64,000 bases of DNA from the NCBI GenBank assembly GCA_019054805.1, contig JAHQIY010000006.1:2852001-2916000 (forward strand), read 5' to 3'. Origin of the DNA: Brachionus manjavacas. Its lineage: Eukaryota; Rotifera; Eurotatoria; Ploima; Brachionidae. Positions 39,416 through 51,175 of the stretch are shown piece by piece. The notes beneath the pieces were generated by a model. That model was not told where the DNA came from, did not search any database, and saw only the letters and a program-made list of their open reading frames with translations. The number at the start of each line of letters is the position of its first letter. The first letter of the stretch is position 1. A program made the position numbers and the translations under genes.

Positions 39416-40287
39416 TAAATAAAATATATTGAAAATCAGACACTTAAAAATTGAGGTTCGACATTTAATTGTGTTTTTTCAAGTAAAAAAGAAAAAAAAG
39501 ATTTTTTAGTTTATTAAAATTTATTGCTAAATAATGATTCATGAAATTTAATTTATGAACAAATGTCAAAAGCAATCAAGAAGAAAAAGTATTTGGATAT
39601 TTTTAATCGAAATTAATTGATAGACTAGTGATCAAGAAATCAATAGTGAAATCATCTTCATTAAAGCTTTTAATTTTCAATGATTTCAACATAATTTTTT
39701 TAAATTTAAAAACATTTTAATACAAAGATCAAATTGATGAATTGTTTTCTTCAAAAAAGCATCTTAAACAAAATAATATATGTTTGACACATTGTATTTT
39801 GTTTCAATAGAGCGAAATTGCAAAGTTTTTTTCTAAATATTTTTTAAATAAAATATATCTGAAACATCACACACTTTTAAAATTGTATTTAAAATTTTTA
39901 TAAAACATAATAGAACCTACCATATGCATATTTATACTTCCGATGGAGGCTAATTTAATTAAAGAAATAAATTATTTATATTTTTTACAATTGACTTTAC
40001 TTTCTCAGCCCCGGTAAAAAAATCAATCATAATAATCTAATAATATCTATATAAAATTTAAAATTTAAAATTGAATCTTAAAAATGTTTTATTTGTTTTT
40101 CAATTATAATCACAAAATTTCAAAACAAATATTTTTTTTTAATAAAAAAAAAGATTAATTGTAAAAAAAATTGATTAACAAAAAAAATATTTCCATATAA
40201 AAACATTCAATTCATATCATTCCAAATGAGATAAAACAAAGGATAAAAATATTCACAATTTTTAAACAAAATCTACAAAACCTGAAT
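39416..40287. other. ADGRA 3' flank, AT-rich
   Basis: AT-rich sequence downstream of the receptor stop, presumably its 3' UTR at the right end. No gene or repeat recognised. Confidence 0.4.
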
Positions 40288-43200
40288 TCAAACACTGGTC
40301 TCATGATTAATACTTAAGTTTGCGGCTTTCCGAGGAGTTGCATAGGATTTGTTGCGTGCGGCAAATTTACCACTGGTTCTTTCTATAGAATTTTTTTGCC
40401 AAACATTTGAACAAACGCTCGAGCTTCTTTGACTAATCGAGCCAACATGATAAATTGAATTAGAATTGTAAATTTCATCTTCACCTAAATAACTATTGAC
40501 TACAAGATTTGGATTAGTCACGTGATTTGTATTAAAATTGGATTCGTTTGAAGTGGTAATCACAGATGAGGTCATAGAGCTGTTACTTCTTCTCTTCACT
40601 TTGGCAATGGTTGCAACAGTTTCGGCGGCAGCGCCTGTATTAACCAAACAATTGCTTGAAAGCAAATCGTCCAACTTGGACACATACTCCTCTATAATTA
40701 CCTGATCATTCCTGCTCTTTTCTTCGCAAGAATAAAAACTTTTTTTGACTTTTTTGGATCTTATTTCATAAAATTTTTGACTGCAGACCGTAGAGTCACT
40801 CAGGTCCTCGGACAAAGCCAAACTTGGCCTCAAATCAGTGGTTTTAGACTCGTCGACAATTTCATCCACAGTCCTAGTGACCATTGAGTGGCTTTTTTTG
40901 GCTGAAAAAAGTGCATCACTTATCGACCTCTTGTGGTCATCTTCCTCCATTGACTCCTCTTCCAAAATCGTGTTTGTCACATTTTTTTTAGTGCTATTCA
41001 AATCATTGAAATTGAACCTCTCGTACATATCTTCGATCTTGGGACACTCTGTCTTTTCCTCATTGGGCTCAAAGTACCAATTGTTGTCCTGGCTATTGGT
41101 CTCATCCGAGTGGCTTTCAGTTGACTCTTCACTTTTATTTTTGTCATTTGAAAAACTAAAAGAAAAATTAAGGTCCAACGAGAACAGATCATCGCGACTG
41201 AGCACATAAAATGTGATTTCCAGCACCGAATAGACAAACAAGGCCAGAGACAGAAGGTAAGTGAATGCCAAGTCATGATCCAAAGCGCTCGCGCAGCCGG
41301 CCAAAAGACAAATGGACAAAAAAATGACTGATGAGAACAGAGAAAATTTTAGCTGAATGTGTGGCTTGTGCTGAGTGTCCATAATACTGGTACGGTCCGA
41401 GTCCGAGTTGAATGAAGTGTTCGACTCCGGAAATACATCGCGGTTAAAATTGACAACACTTTTTTGCGTTGAAGGATTTGTTTTAACCTCAATGCAATCG
41501 TTTACATTCAGGTCCTTATTGATTAGCCAATTTTTGCACAGTTCTTTTTTTTCCTCATTTATTTTCGGATCTTCGGGCTTACTTTCATAATCTTCTATTT
41601 TAAGGTCCTTGACAATGCGTCTCAGAGTCGCCCAAATTAGACCAACTAGAACCAGCTGTACCAAAAAAATAAAACAAACCGGCAGTATAATACTTCCTAT
41701 TAAAATATTCGGCTCATTGGTAAAACAAACCGAATAGGGAACTTGCACATAATCTCGTTTAGTAATCGAGATTATGATAGACACCAGCAATATCGGGATT
41801 CCGTAGCCCAGCATGTACAAATGAACAACTGGCTTCTTAACATACTCTTCCTCTTCTTCGTGCTCAGACAACTTTTTAAGCTGAATATTGTTGTTGTTGA
41901 AGATAAGGTTAAAATTGCGCTTTTCCAACACTCTTAGTTTAGAATACAGACACCAATAGTAGAGCAGATACCAGAGAAAAGAGGCAAGCATCAAATAGTG
42001 CGATCCTATGGCCGTGATAAGACACAGATGAGGAATGAAAATTTGTTTAATGCCGACAATATAGAACAAAATGAGAGACAAAACTGAGAGCCATTTGTTT
42101 ATGATGCAATGTTGGAAAGATCTTGGCATTAGTAGGCTTTTTTTTAGTGTCAAGTAGATAGCAATGTTGGCTGATAGAATCAGGATTGATACAAGAGAAA
42201 AAAAGTAGAGAACTTTTTGATCAAAAAATTGGTAATTATTGTCCAGAATGGTTCGAATCTGAGCCATAATGGACAGATTGGTGGTCAAGTCATCTTTTAT
42301 GTTTATGCGGAAAAGTCCGGCATATTCGTCAATTAAGTCAATAATTGTGGCTAAATGAGGATTTGGTGGCTGGGATTGGGTGAGCTCGGTGCGGTGTGGT
42401 GAATGTCTGAGACCGATGAAGTGAATGTTGGGGTTTTTGGCAGTGAGGTTGCATTTAAGATGCGAATAAAGAGCGTATCTAGTCGAGTTTGTGGAGCTCA
42501 AAAGTTCCTGAATGTCACAGATTGCGTTGAAGTTTTTGTCTGACCATTCAATGTGAGGACCATTGGTGTCGTTCTTGAACATTCCGTACAAAACTTGGTA
42601 GTTATGAACTCTAAACCAATTTTTTGTGAGTAAACTTTTGAAATTTTTAAGTCTTTTTGAACTTGTCAAAAAGTGTTTCTCATATATTTGCTGTATAGAA
42701 GAATCGTAGTTTTTTAATTTTAGATTTTTGTTCATTAAAAGAACATTATTGCTGGTCCTGGGTGTCGAAGAACTGATGTCAAAATACAATGAGTTTGTTT
42801 CAGTTAATAGAGAGTTTTGAACAAATATTTGGTCAAATAAATTTTTGTCTTTTTCTGTTTTCTTATGGTTGAGAGTTAGATTTTGTTTATTGATCTCGGC
42901 GCGTTTCAGTTCCAGTTTAGAGTTGATTAGACCAAGGACTCGAAAGTAAAGATCGGGCATTTTTATTTCAAGGCTGAGGTTAAAATTGTTCGGTTGATTG
43001 AAATTGGGAGAACTTGTAAAGCCTACTATTTGTGAGATTAGTTTGTCAGTTGATTCGCTCAGTTCATTGCTGTCCAGCAAGCGGTTGTAGTCGACCAAGT
43101 TAATGAGATCGTAGTTTGATAAGTTTTTGTCTGATTGATTTGCAATTACACTTGGGAGAAGATTGTCATTCTCAAAAAATATGAATTCTAGTTTTTTTGA

Positions 43201-46200
43201 GAATCGGGTGTATGAGTTTATCATTTGGTGGTCCAAATCGACTCGAGAAGTCACCTGGTCATCGACTTGATCAGTACATTTAAAATAAATTTGTTGGGTG
43301 AGTTTATAACGTTTAATTTTGCAACTTAAACTTTAAATAAAATTTATAAATTTTTAATAAAAAACTTTTAATACTTAAACTAATTTGAAAAAAAAAGGTT
43401 TCGGTAAATTATTTAATAGATTTAATAGATTTAATTTAAATACTTAATTTATTAAAATGATTTAGGAAAAATATGGAACGGATCAAAGATGAGAATTAAA
43501 AATCTTAATTTCATTCTAATTGATGTTTAATTGATTATTCAACAAATTTTTTTTTTTAAACTTTGAAGAAAATTAAAAATCAACAAAAAGTCGGTTAAAA
43601 AAAAAACATGCTTGGCTCTGGAAATAAACTGTTAAAAATTTAATTTCAAATATAATTTAAGAAGATTACAGGCAACAACAAAAAAAATTTTATTATAAAC
43701 AGGGGTGTTTAAAAATCACAGTTCTTAAATCAAGTCCAAGTTCGGACTTTTCGGACTAGCAAGTGTCAATGTCCAGACTTGGTCTTTTTTTAATGACTTT
43801 GACTCAAATTTGGGATTTTTAAACAACTCTGATTGTAAAATATCAAAATATTGATTAATATTAAATTTTTATTTTTTCTGATTATATGAAATTAAACGAT
43901 TAGCATTTGATGAAGTTTAATTTTTTAATTAATTATTAATCCATTAAAAAACCTTTTAATTAAATTTATAACTTAAAATTTTAATTTGAAATAAATATTT
44001 GTTTATAAACTTTTTAAATAATTTTTTTTGATCTTTTATTGCACATATTAAGTAAATGGAAAAACTAGTTTCAAAAAATTTGAGATTTTCAAGAAGACTT
44101 TTGAATTTGAAATAATTTGGTTAAAGGAGAAAAAAAAATAAATTATTTTATTAATTCTGGATTAAAACAAAGCATTTTAAAAATTAAAATAAAATATTTC
44201 ATTTTTATTTAGCTCTAATAAGTCTAGCCAACACAGGAACAATAGTTTATTGATACATGGATGGCTATTTTGTACCATATGAAAATATTTGTCTCAAAAA
44301 TTTTTACTGGCTTAATCTTTAGAAGAAGAATGCATGGGAAATTTCTAGATATTTTTTGATAAATAAATGGCGAGCAATACCCAAAAGTAATTGAAAAGAG
44401 TTCATTAACTAGTTTTGAAATTCTAAAAAATATTTTTACTAATCAGTAATAGTTGAATTAGTAACTATGGTCTAGAAATATTCACCAAGCTTTTATTAGA
44501 ACTATAAACTTTTAAATTTTGGTTATACATTCTTTAACTTTCACATGTATAAATTTACTTTATCTTTTTAAAATAAATTTAAATGTGTGAAAGTATTTTA
44601 TTACGATAAAAATACTTTTTCAATGTTAAGTTACCTTTGGTCTGAAAAAAAATTTAAAAACCTTACAACGATTTCAAGAGGCATTTTCAAATTTTGGGAA
44701 AAATTCTATTGTAGTTTTGGAAATAATAATTCTTATGTCAAAAAAAGTTTTTTAAATCAAAAATTTGTTTATTTATAAAAAGGTATTAAAATACTTTTTC
44801 TGAAGATTAAGCCAGTAAAAATTAATCAAAGCATAATAAGACTTTCATGATTGAAAATCCTAAATTTTAAATAGAATAGAAAATATCAAAAAAATGTAAA
44901 TTAACTTCCTGACAAATTTTACTCTTAAAAAAAATTTAAAATACGATTTAAACAAAGTTTTTTCTTTGGAATCATTTGTTTTAGTTTTTCTTTTAAATAA
45001 TGTATCAGATTATTAATTAAATATGAAAAAATAATGATGCGGTATAATCTTACAATTAATCACTCTTTTTTACTTAATAAAAATAATAATAATTGTAACA
45101 AAAGAAATAATCAAACTAGTCTCTTACTTGTTTTTAATATTCCTGTTAGTAGTTGCCGAAATAGAATACATGGCAAGATACGAAGATAGCAAATCGCTTT
45201 GAATACCATGAGTATTGTGAATGCTCGAACCCAAAACTTCCATTAAAACAGTGAAAAAGTAATTTCCATAAACTTCAAGGTTATTTAATTTAGCTTGAAT
45301 TAAATAAAACTCATTCAACTTTGACAGCATATCATTTAAAAACATGAACTCATGTTTCCAAGAATTCGAATCAAGCACTTCACTGCGATTCCTTCTCATC
45401 AACTCGATCAAATACTTTTGAATGTTTATGACATCGAATTTGTTCAATGACTGCTTAACACTTGTGTTATGATTCGATTGAATCGAAATTATCTGTCTAA
45501 TAAACTCTTCTAAATTTATTTCCTTTCTACCTTTATCCAAACCAAACAAATATTTGGTCAAGTTCGATTCGAAAAAGCACGCTGATAAATTCATAAAATC
45601 AGACCATTGACCGTCCTGTTTGCACTCAAAAATGGCGAAAGCTGATGAATTAGTTCCGGAACATTTTTGGGTTATTTTGGAATTGGCCAGTGTTCTGGGC
45701 CATTTAAAAATACCTTTATAGGTCTGGGTTATTATCTCTGGACAATATGGAGAGTTTTTTTTTGCCTCTTGGACACTAGGCTCTATCACATTGAGTTGGT
45801 GTCTGGTAAGAACTTTTATTTCGACTTGCGAAGTGTTCACATTCAGCCTTTTCTCATTTAAATACAAACCAGCCACACATGAATACTTTCCGGTATGTTG
45901 ACCAGATATGGTGTTTGTAATTATAAGTTTGGATTCAATTAGTTCATCTAATTTAAATTTTGATTTGTTTTCCACTATCTGAATTTGAGTAGGAGTGTCT
46001 TTGGTATAATAAATGGTCGAAATCATCAACTGGGTTTGTTCGTTTAAAAACCATTTTATCTGCGACTTGTAGAAGTTTGCCGATCTGTGACGAAATTTTT
46101 TAAGTAAATTGATTTTTTTGAGTTTGCATGTGAGCTCCAAAGTGTCACCTTCGATCAAAATTTGATTCAATTCGGGCTCGATTCTGAATTCAAATTTTGA

Positions 46201-49200
46201 ATTGTCAGTGCTAAGCAGAGTTTTGTTCGATTCAGTGAATCTGTATGTGTTGTAGAGGTCTCGGAAACAGCGAGACATTAATGACACACTGTTCACTAAT
46301 TTGTTGACATCACATCTATTTGGTTTATCTATGATCACTGACACATTCCGCTTGAATAAGTATAGAATTGTTCTGAGCCATTTGCAATCGATCGAAACAA
46401 GTTTATTGGAATTAAGAGTTTGATCACAATTTATTTGCTCCAAATTATTCATCAATCTTTGTTTATTTACTTTATATTTTTTCTATTTATTATAGAAGAA
46501 AAAAATTACATTTTTTCCAAATGACGGAACTTTTTTAGGAAATATTTAGGTGATGGACTTCTGAGGTAGTTGTTTGATGAAATGTCCAATGTTCGCAAGT
46601 TAATCAAGTCCTCAAAACCATCGTCCAATCTCAGAACTCGGAATCGATTGTTTGATAGATTTCTTGAATTAAAAATTAGTTGTTTTTTTTTTCAATTTAT
46701 TGAAATAAATAAAAAAATAAGAATGAATATTTATATTTAATAATTTTTAGATGAAATTTTAACAAATTTTTATTCAGTTTTATCCTAAATTCAAGACAAA
46801 CTTATTGAGCTTTTTTTAAAAATAAGTTTCCTGATAAAATTATTGTTGAAATTTGGCTAAATTTAAAAAAGTTAAGTATTTGGCTCCTTTGGATAATAAA
46901 TTTTAATAAAAATTTAACAATATTTTTTTTCCTTCACCACGTAATCATCGATGAGTTAGTTGTTTTAAAATACTTAAAATCTTTCCAATATTTTTATAAT
47001 CTTAAAAGTTATCTGTGCAAATTTTGATTTTTATTTAGAATTTTTGTAAAACTCAGTTAACATTTTTTAAATATTTAACTCTTGTTTTCTAAAAAAAATC
47101 AGACCCATAATCGATTTTTTTGATCAGTTCGGACAAATACGAGCTGACCTGGTTAACTAATTTCTTTCAATAATTTAAAAAGTTTTAGAAGCATACTTGT
47201 AGAATTATCAATTTGGAACGGCCATCAATTAATGGACTGACAAAAAAAATTAAATTTTACTGACAAAAGACTAAACCTACTGACAAAAAAACTACATATG
47301 ATGACAAATAAATTAATTTACTGATAAAATAATGATTTGAGTGACAAAAATACTTTTTTGACTAATTAATTATTTTTATAACAAATTAGTGATTTTGAGG
47401 TGAATATAAAAATAAAAATTTTGAACTATAGCACCAAAATCGGTAGGAAGTTCCAGACGATAATAACAAACCGGTTTGTCCAAATCTCATCATCAAGCTA
47501 GAGCCAACTTTGAGAAAACGTCACAATTTAAGTTCATTCCTTACAATCTATTTTTTTTTTTTAATTGTTTATTTATTATTTAAATAGACTTTGAGTAATG
47601 AAACTCCTTTAGCTATTGTTCATATATTAAAAGAAAGTGAAACAAATATAAGGTATTACAAAATTGGGTACACAATCTTAGAGAATTACATTATTAAATA
47701 GCTGAATTAGAACTAAAATAAAAATAAAACCTATCTATAAAATAGGTTTTATTTTGTCAGTGCAAAATTATTAAATAGTCATCTGAATATAGATATATAT
47801 TTGTCAGTCGTTTAGTTTTTTTGTCAGAATAATTGATTTTTTATAGTCAGCTAAAATAGATTAAATTAGTCACCACTTTTGGTTATTTTTGTCATCTTAA
47901 AAAAAATTAAATTTGTCACCCCCAAAAAAATTAAGCCATTTGGAACTACGTGGGATTATCGATAGTATTCACTATTCTCAGTATCTTAAGATTAAATAGA
48001 AATCATTTTGCCAAATTAAATTTGGAAAGTATTAATGATTCTTCCTACACAAAGGACTTGTCAGACCTCATCTTGAATATGCCGTTAGTATGTGGAATCC
48101 TTCAACCAAAGCAAGTATAAATATGATTGAGAAAGTTCAGAGACGTGCAACGAAATTGGTCAAATATTTAAGGAAGAAATCATACTAAGATAGGCTTAAA
48201 TCGCTAGAACTAATGAACTTGGAAGAGCGCAGAACAAGAGGAGATATAATTCAAATGTTTAAAATAGTCAACGGCAATGAAAAAATCAACTTGGTGAATG
48301 GAGTGAACTTTGCAAAAAGTTTGAAAATGAATCTTAGAAGAGAGCATAACATGAAGCTTGTTAGAGAAATTAGTAAACGTGACTCATATAGGTATAATTT
48401 TTTAACGAACAGAATTGTGTCAAGATGGAATGATTTGCCACAAAATGTGGTGAATGCTGAAACAGTCAACAGGATCAAATCGGGTACTGATAAAGTGTTT
48501 GGTATGGTGAAGAGAAAGCGAAGAAAGACTGCCACAGCTCAACTTGAGCTAAACTCCGTTTGGTGCTAGTGTAGATTAATTCTATACTGCAGTTCTTATT
48601 ACTACTATTACTACTACTACTACAAAATTTACAAATAAAATTATTTTAAATGTTAGTCTAATTTTTATAATATTATATCGACACATTTTTGGGGACCAAC
48701 TAAAACACTGACCCTCATTTTTTTGCTAAGCAAAAATATTTTAAAAAGTTTTAATATATCATTTAGTTTAAATTTTTTATTTTCGAAAATTAAACTAGTT
48801 TTTATCCAAAATTTTTATTTTTTGTGAAAATTGATTATTTTTTTATTTTTAAAAACCTGACCCCTATTGCCCTCATTTAACTTGAAGAAATATAAACGAG
48901 CTTTCTAAAAATGTGTCTAGTTTTTCTCCAGGAAGTAAAGTTTTCGAAAATTTCAAATGATTTCATAATAATTGAGAGAATTCAATTTATAATTTAAATA
49001 TTTGATAATTTTGTTTTAAAAATTTAATAAAAAAATATAGTCTATGTCGTAAATTTTAATTACGTTAGGTTTCGTTAATTATTCAATTTTCAAAATAAAA
49101 ATAATGGAGATAAACTAGTTTAATTTTCAAAAATAAAAAAAAATTCAAACTAAATGATTTATTGAAGCTTTTAAAAATATTTTTTCTTTGCAAAAAAAAA

Positions 49201-49951
49201 TGAGGGTAAGTGTTCTAGTAGGACCCTATTTTTGCTACAAGCAAAAAATTATTTTTTTCTAACTTAATTTTAAGCTTTTGGTTCTCGAATTTTTGTTCTT
49301 ACTTGTAAATGTGTCATTAATAAATTTTACTCAACATTTCTCTATTTTAATGAATAAACATTAAAAAAAATAAAAAATCTCTAAATATAAATAAAAATAG
49401 TAGCTAAAATAAAATAGGACTTACAAGCTGATTATCTGATCCAAAGGAAAATCATATGAAAACAAATAGCTGATTGAATTTAAATTTTGACTGGAACAGT
49501 CAATGTAAATGTCGTATTTTTGCTTGGTTTGTGTATATGGTGACTTGGTCGAATAGTCATAAGAATAATCATCATACTCATAAGTTGAATTAAGAGTTCT
49601 TTTTTTTCTGTAACTTTCTTCCGTTTCGTGCTCATAGTCATCAATGGACTCATAAAGTTGATTTTCTTCTTGTCCATTTTGTTCTTGGCTTTCTGTAAAA
49701 ATACACTTGCACTGCATTGGGCACTCGTACGGAGGTTTTTCCGAGTCTGTACGGGAATTTTTCCTGTCATCATAGACATCTTGATAGTAATCATCGTAAT
49801 AGTCGTAGGAACTAGTCGAGTCAGAATAGTCATAACTGGACGTCTTTAAAGAGTCCGAATTGTAATAATAGTAGTTTGAATCGGCAGCAAAAGCTGTGCT
49901 AATTAAATAAATAGGGAAAATGTACTTTATTAAACATTTTTTTAAATTCAT
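40288..49951 (-). CDS. ADGRA: ADGRA-type adhesion GPCR (GPR124/125-like), 4 exons
   Basis: Exons: 49951-49425, 46662-46510, 46456-45128 and 43324-40288; every junction is GT..AG and phase-compatible; 1681 aa. Order of domains: signal peptide (1-22), Tyr/Asp/Ser-rich stretch, LRR N-cap with ECPMQCKC, leucine-rich repeats (ISLNLSNNRF, LINLRTLDISSNN), LRR C-cap-like Cys region, Ig domain (LELTCKL...GKYSCVAG). Then comes a hormone-receptor domain (YCPEII...FKWPRT...CKQDGQWSDF), a GAIN/GPS region (W930; SHLKCNLT 957-964) and seven TMs (about 1041-1379, TM1 VLYFFSLVSILILSANIAIY). A cytosolic tail of about 300 aa ends in ETSV, a class I PDZ ligand. LRR-Ig-HRM-7TM with C-terminal ETxV is specific for ADGRA2/ADGRA3, which act in Wnt co-reception and polarity. 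The canonical HL(S/T) cleavage tripeptide is absent. Introns 1 (2.76 kb) and 3 (1.8 kb) are full of mobile DNA. Confidence 0.93.
43700..43831. mobile_element. hAT-type MITE in ADGRA intron 3, 132 bp
   Basis: Starts CAGGGGTGTTTAAAAATC and ends GGATTTTTAAACAACTCTG. Flanks are ATTATAAA (43692-43699) and ATTGTAAA (43832-43839), 7 of 8 identical. Internal AAGTCCAAGTTCGGACTT motifs resemble those of the 6405-6675 element. Confidence 0.65.
44300..44823. mobile_element. Element with 25-bp inverted ends in ADGRA intron 3
   Basis: ATTTTTACTGGCTTAATCTT at 44300 is repeated inverted at 44804-44823, with 24 of 25 positions matching through (T/C)AGAA. A second inverted pair, CTTTCACATGTATAAATTTA / AAATTTAAATGTGTGAAAG, sits near the centre (44538-44593). 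This suggests a non-autonomous DNA transposon of about 525 bp. Target duplication not resolved. Confidence 0.5.
47220..47937. mobile_element. Foldback (FB)-like element in ADGRA intron 1, 9-bp target duplication
   Basis: Flanked by ATTTGGAAC on both sides (47211-47219 and 47938-47946). The left arm carries TGACAAA-type units starting at 47238, 47261, 47281, 47302, 47322, 47342 and 47359 (spacing 17-23). The right arm carries the same units in inverted orientation at 47759, 47781, 47806, 47826, 47849, 47872, 47894 and 47918 (spacing 20-25). The outermost ends are GGCCATCAATTAATGG and CAAAAAAATTAAGCC. Inverted arms made of short tandem repeats define foldback elements, and a 9-bp duplication fits the MULE/FB group. 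The centre holds a LINE tail (about 47565-47700) and a perfect 14-bp hairpin (47721-47734 / 47742-47755). Confidence 0.75.
47565..47700 (-). mobile_element. LINE 3' tail inside the foldback element
   Basis: The minus strand reads AGCTAAAGGAGTTTCATTAC then TCAAAGTCTATTTAAATAAT and AAATAAAC, an A/T-tailed 3' end like the other LINE tails in the window. Confidence 0.4.
48035..48626 (+). mobile_element. 5'-truncated LINE, RT C-terminal region, in ADGRA intron 1
   Basis: The plus strand reads KGLVRPHLEYAVSMWNPSTK, IEKVQRRATKLVKYLRKKSY, a stop, then an open frame (48213-48569) with RRTRGDIIQMFKIVNG and FLTNRIVSRWNDLPQNVV. This is the conserved C-terminal segment after the reverse transcriptase domain of jockey/CR1-like elements. 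A short 3' end with ACTACTACTACTAC repeats follows. It is antisense to the host gene. Confidence 0.8.
48691..49227. mobile_element. Inverted-repeat element in ADGRA intron 1, about 537 bp
   Basis: The ends are GGGGACCAACTAAAACACTG and, inverted, AGGGTCCTACTAGAACACTT. The similarity extends about 130 bp inward through ACCCTCATTTTTTT and ATCATTTAGTTT(A/G)AATTTTT. ATTTTT occurs immediately outside both ends, but the exact target duplication is uncertain. Confidence 0.6.
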
Positions 49952-50539
49952 TTTGTCAAAATGTTCATTATCTAACAACTAAATTAAAAGTTGGTTAGAA
50001 ATTTTATTTTCAAATATGTCTGCAGAATATCTCACGGTCTGTTTAACTAGATTAGATAGTTTAAAGTTTATTAGGCGGAGTCGTTTTTACCTGAAACAAA
50101 AAAAAATTTTCTTATTCAAAAATTCAAGAATTTGTTCTATGGTTAAAAAAGTGAATAAAGATGAATAGTTGAATTGATGCTTGGAAGATTGGATTTTAAA
50201 GTACATTCGAATTTCGTTTCTTTCTTTACTAAATTGCTTTAAATTGCTTTTAAATTGTATCAAATTTAATAGCTTTCATTTATAACAAATTAATTATACT
50301 GAGGAATTTGAATTAAACAAAAAAACGTGTCTTATTTGATTCAGAAATTATTTTTCTTTGTGTAAATTAAGTAAGATTTTTGGCTACTTTGTTTATTCAC
50401 ATAATTATTCAAACAATTGTACAAAATCAATTTTAAAATTCAGACATAAGAGCAATTTAGTTCAAAAATGTGGCAAGAGCACACCGCTATTTTGATTGAT
50501 TTCCGGTCAGATAGATAAATGAATATAATGGATATAAAT
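49952..50539. other. ADGRA upstream region
   Basis: AT-rich sequence before the receptor start codon, expected to hold 5' UTR and promoter. A less AT-rich patch lies at 50000-50100. No element recognised. Confidence 0.4.
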
Positions 50540-51175
50540 TTACATATGGACTCGGGACTACAACTTTAGGAAAAAAAACAAAAGAGGCCCTAAATACCTC
50601 ACAGAATAATCTACTAAGACATATAATAGGATTAAAAGGTGTCATTATAAAGATGCCATTTGAAAGACGTGTTAAAATGTTTACAAATTTTTAACATTGA
50701 TGAACTTTACATTCAATTTAAACTCTCTTTTCTAGGAACTTTGAAATTTAATAAGCTTTCATACTATATATTTCATGATTTAACTAAAACATCTAGAGAC
50801 ATCGGATCTAGATTAAAAGCATTTGATCATGATATAACATTAGAATTTTTTTTTAAATTGGACATAATTAACATATATAATAATTCTGGAGTCCTAAAAA
50901 GGGATCTTAAATTACAATTTAAATTAAAAGATGGACTAACTGACTCTATTAATTTATGTTTAAACAATATAAATAAAAGAAAATATTTTCTTCTTCTTCA
51001 AGAATTAACTAAATCATTTTGATTTTAAATGCTTAAAATTTATGTTTTTTTTTACATGTATTTTTATCTGTATTTAATCTTCTTTAATTTTTCAAATTTA
51101 AAATTTTTACATTTACTTCTCCTAATAGGAGGTTAATTCAATTTAAATAAATAAAATAAATAAATAATGGAAGCT
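50540..51175 (+). mobile_element. 5'-truncated LINE with CTCCTAATAGGAG tail
   Basis: The plus strand reads GTTTLGKKTKEALNTSQNNL then LRHIIGLKG. A frameshift follows, then an open frame (50660-51022) with LKCLQIFNIDELYIQFKLSF and a long Lys/Leu/Asn-rich C-terminus. This is the region after the reverse transcriptase in CR1/RTE-type elements. The 3' UTR ends TTTACTTCTCCTAATAGGAG then GTTAATTCAATTTAAATAAA. The tail is shared with 26215-26285. Confidence 0.65.

Noticed and set aside
44587-44778. 63-codon frame in ADGRA intron 3 as a possible extra exon
   Set aside because: It is on the opposite strand, lies inside a TIR-bounded element and has no domain; exons 3 and 4 already join in phase.
47238-47380. 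Regularly spaced repeats that resemble a CRISPR array
   Set aside because: Units are only about 8-12 nt conserved, degenerate and mirrored in inverted orientation 500 bp away, within a eukaryotic intron; this is a foldback transposon arm.
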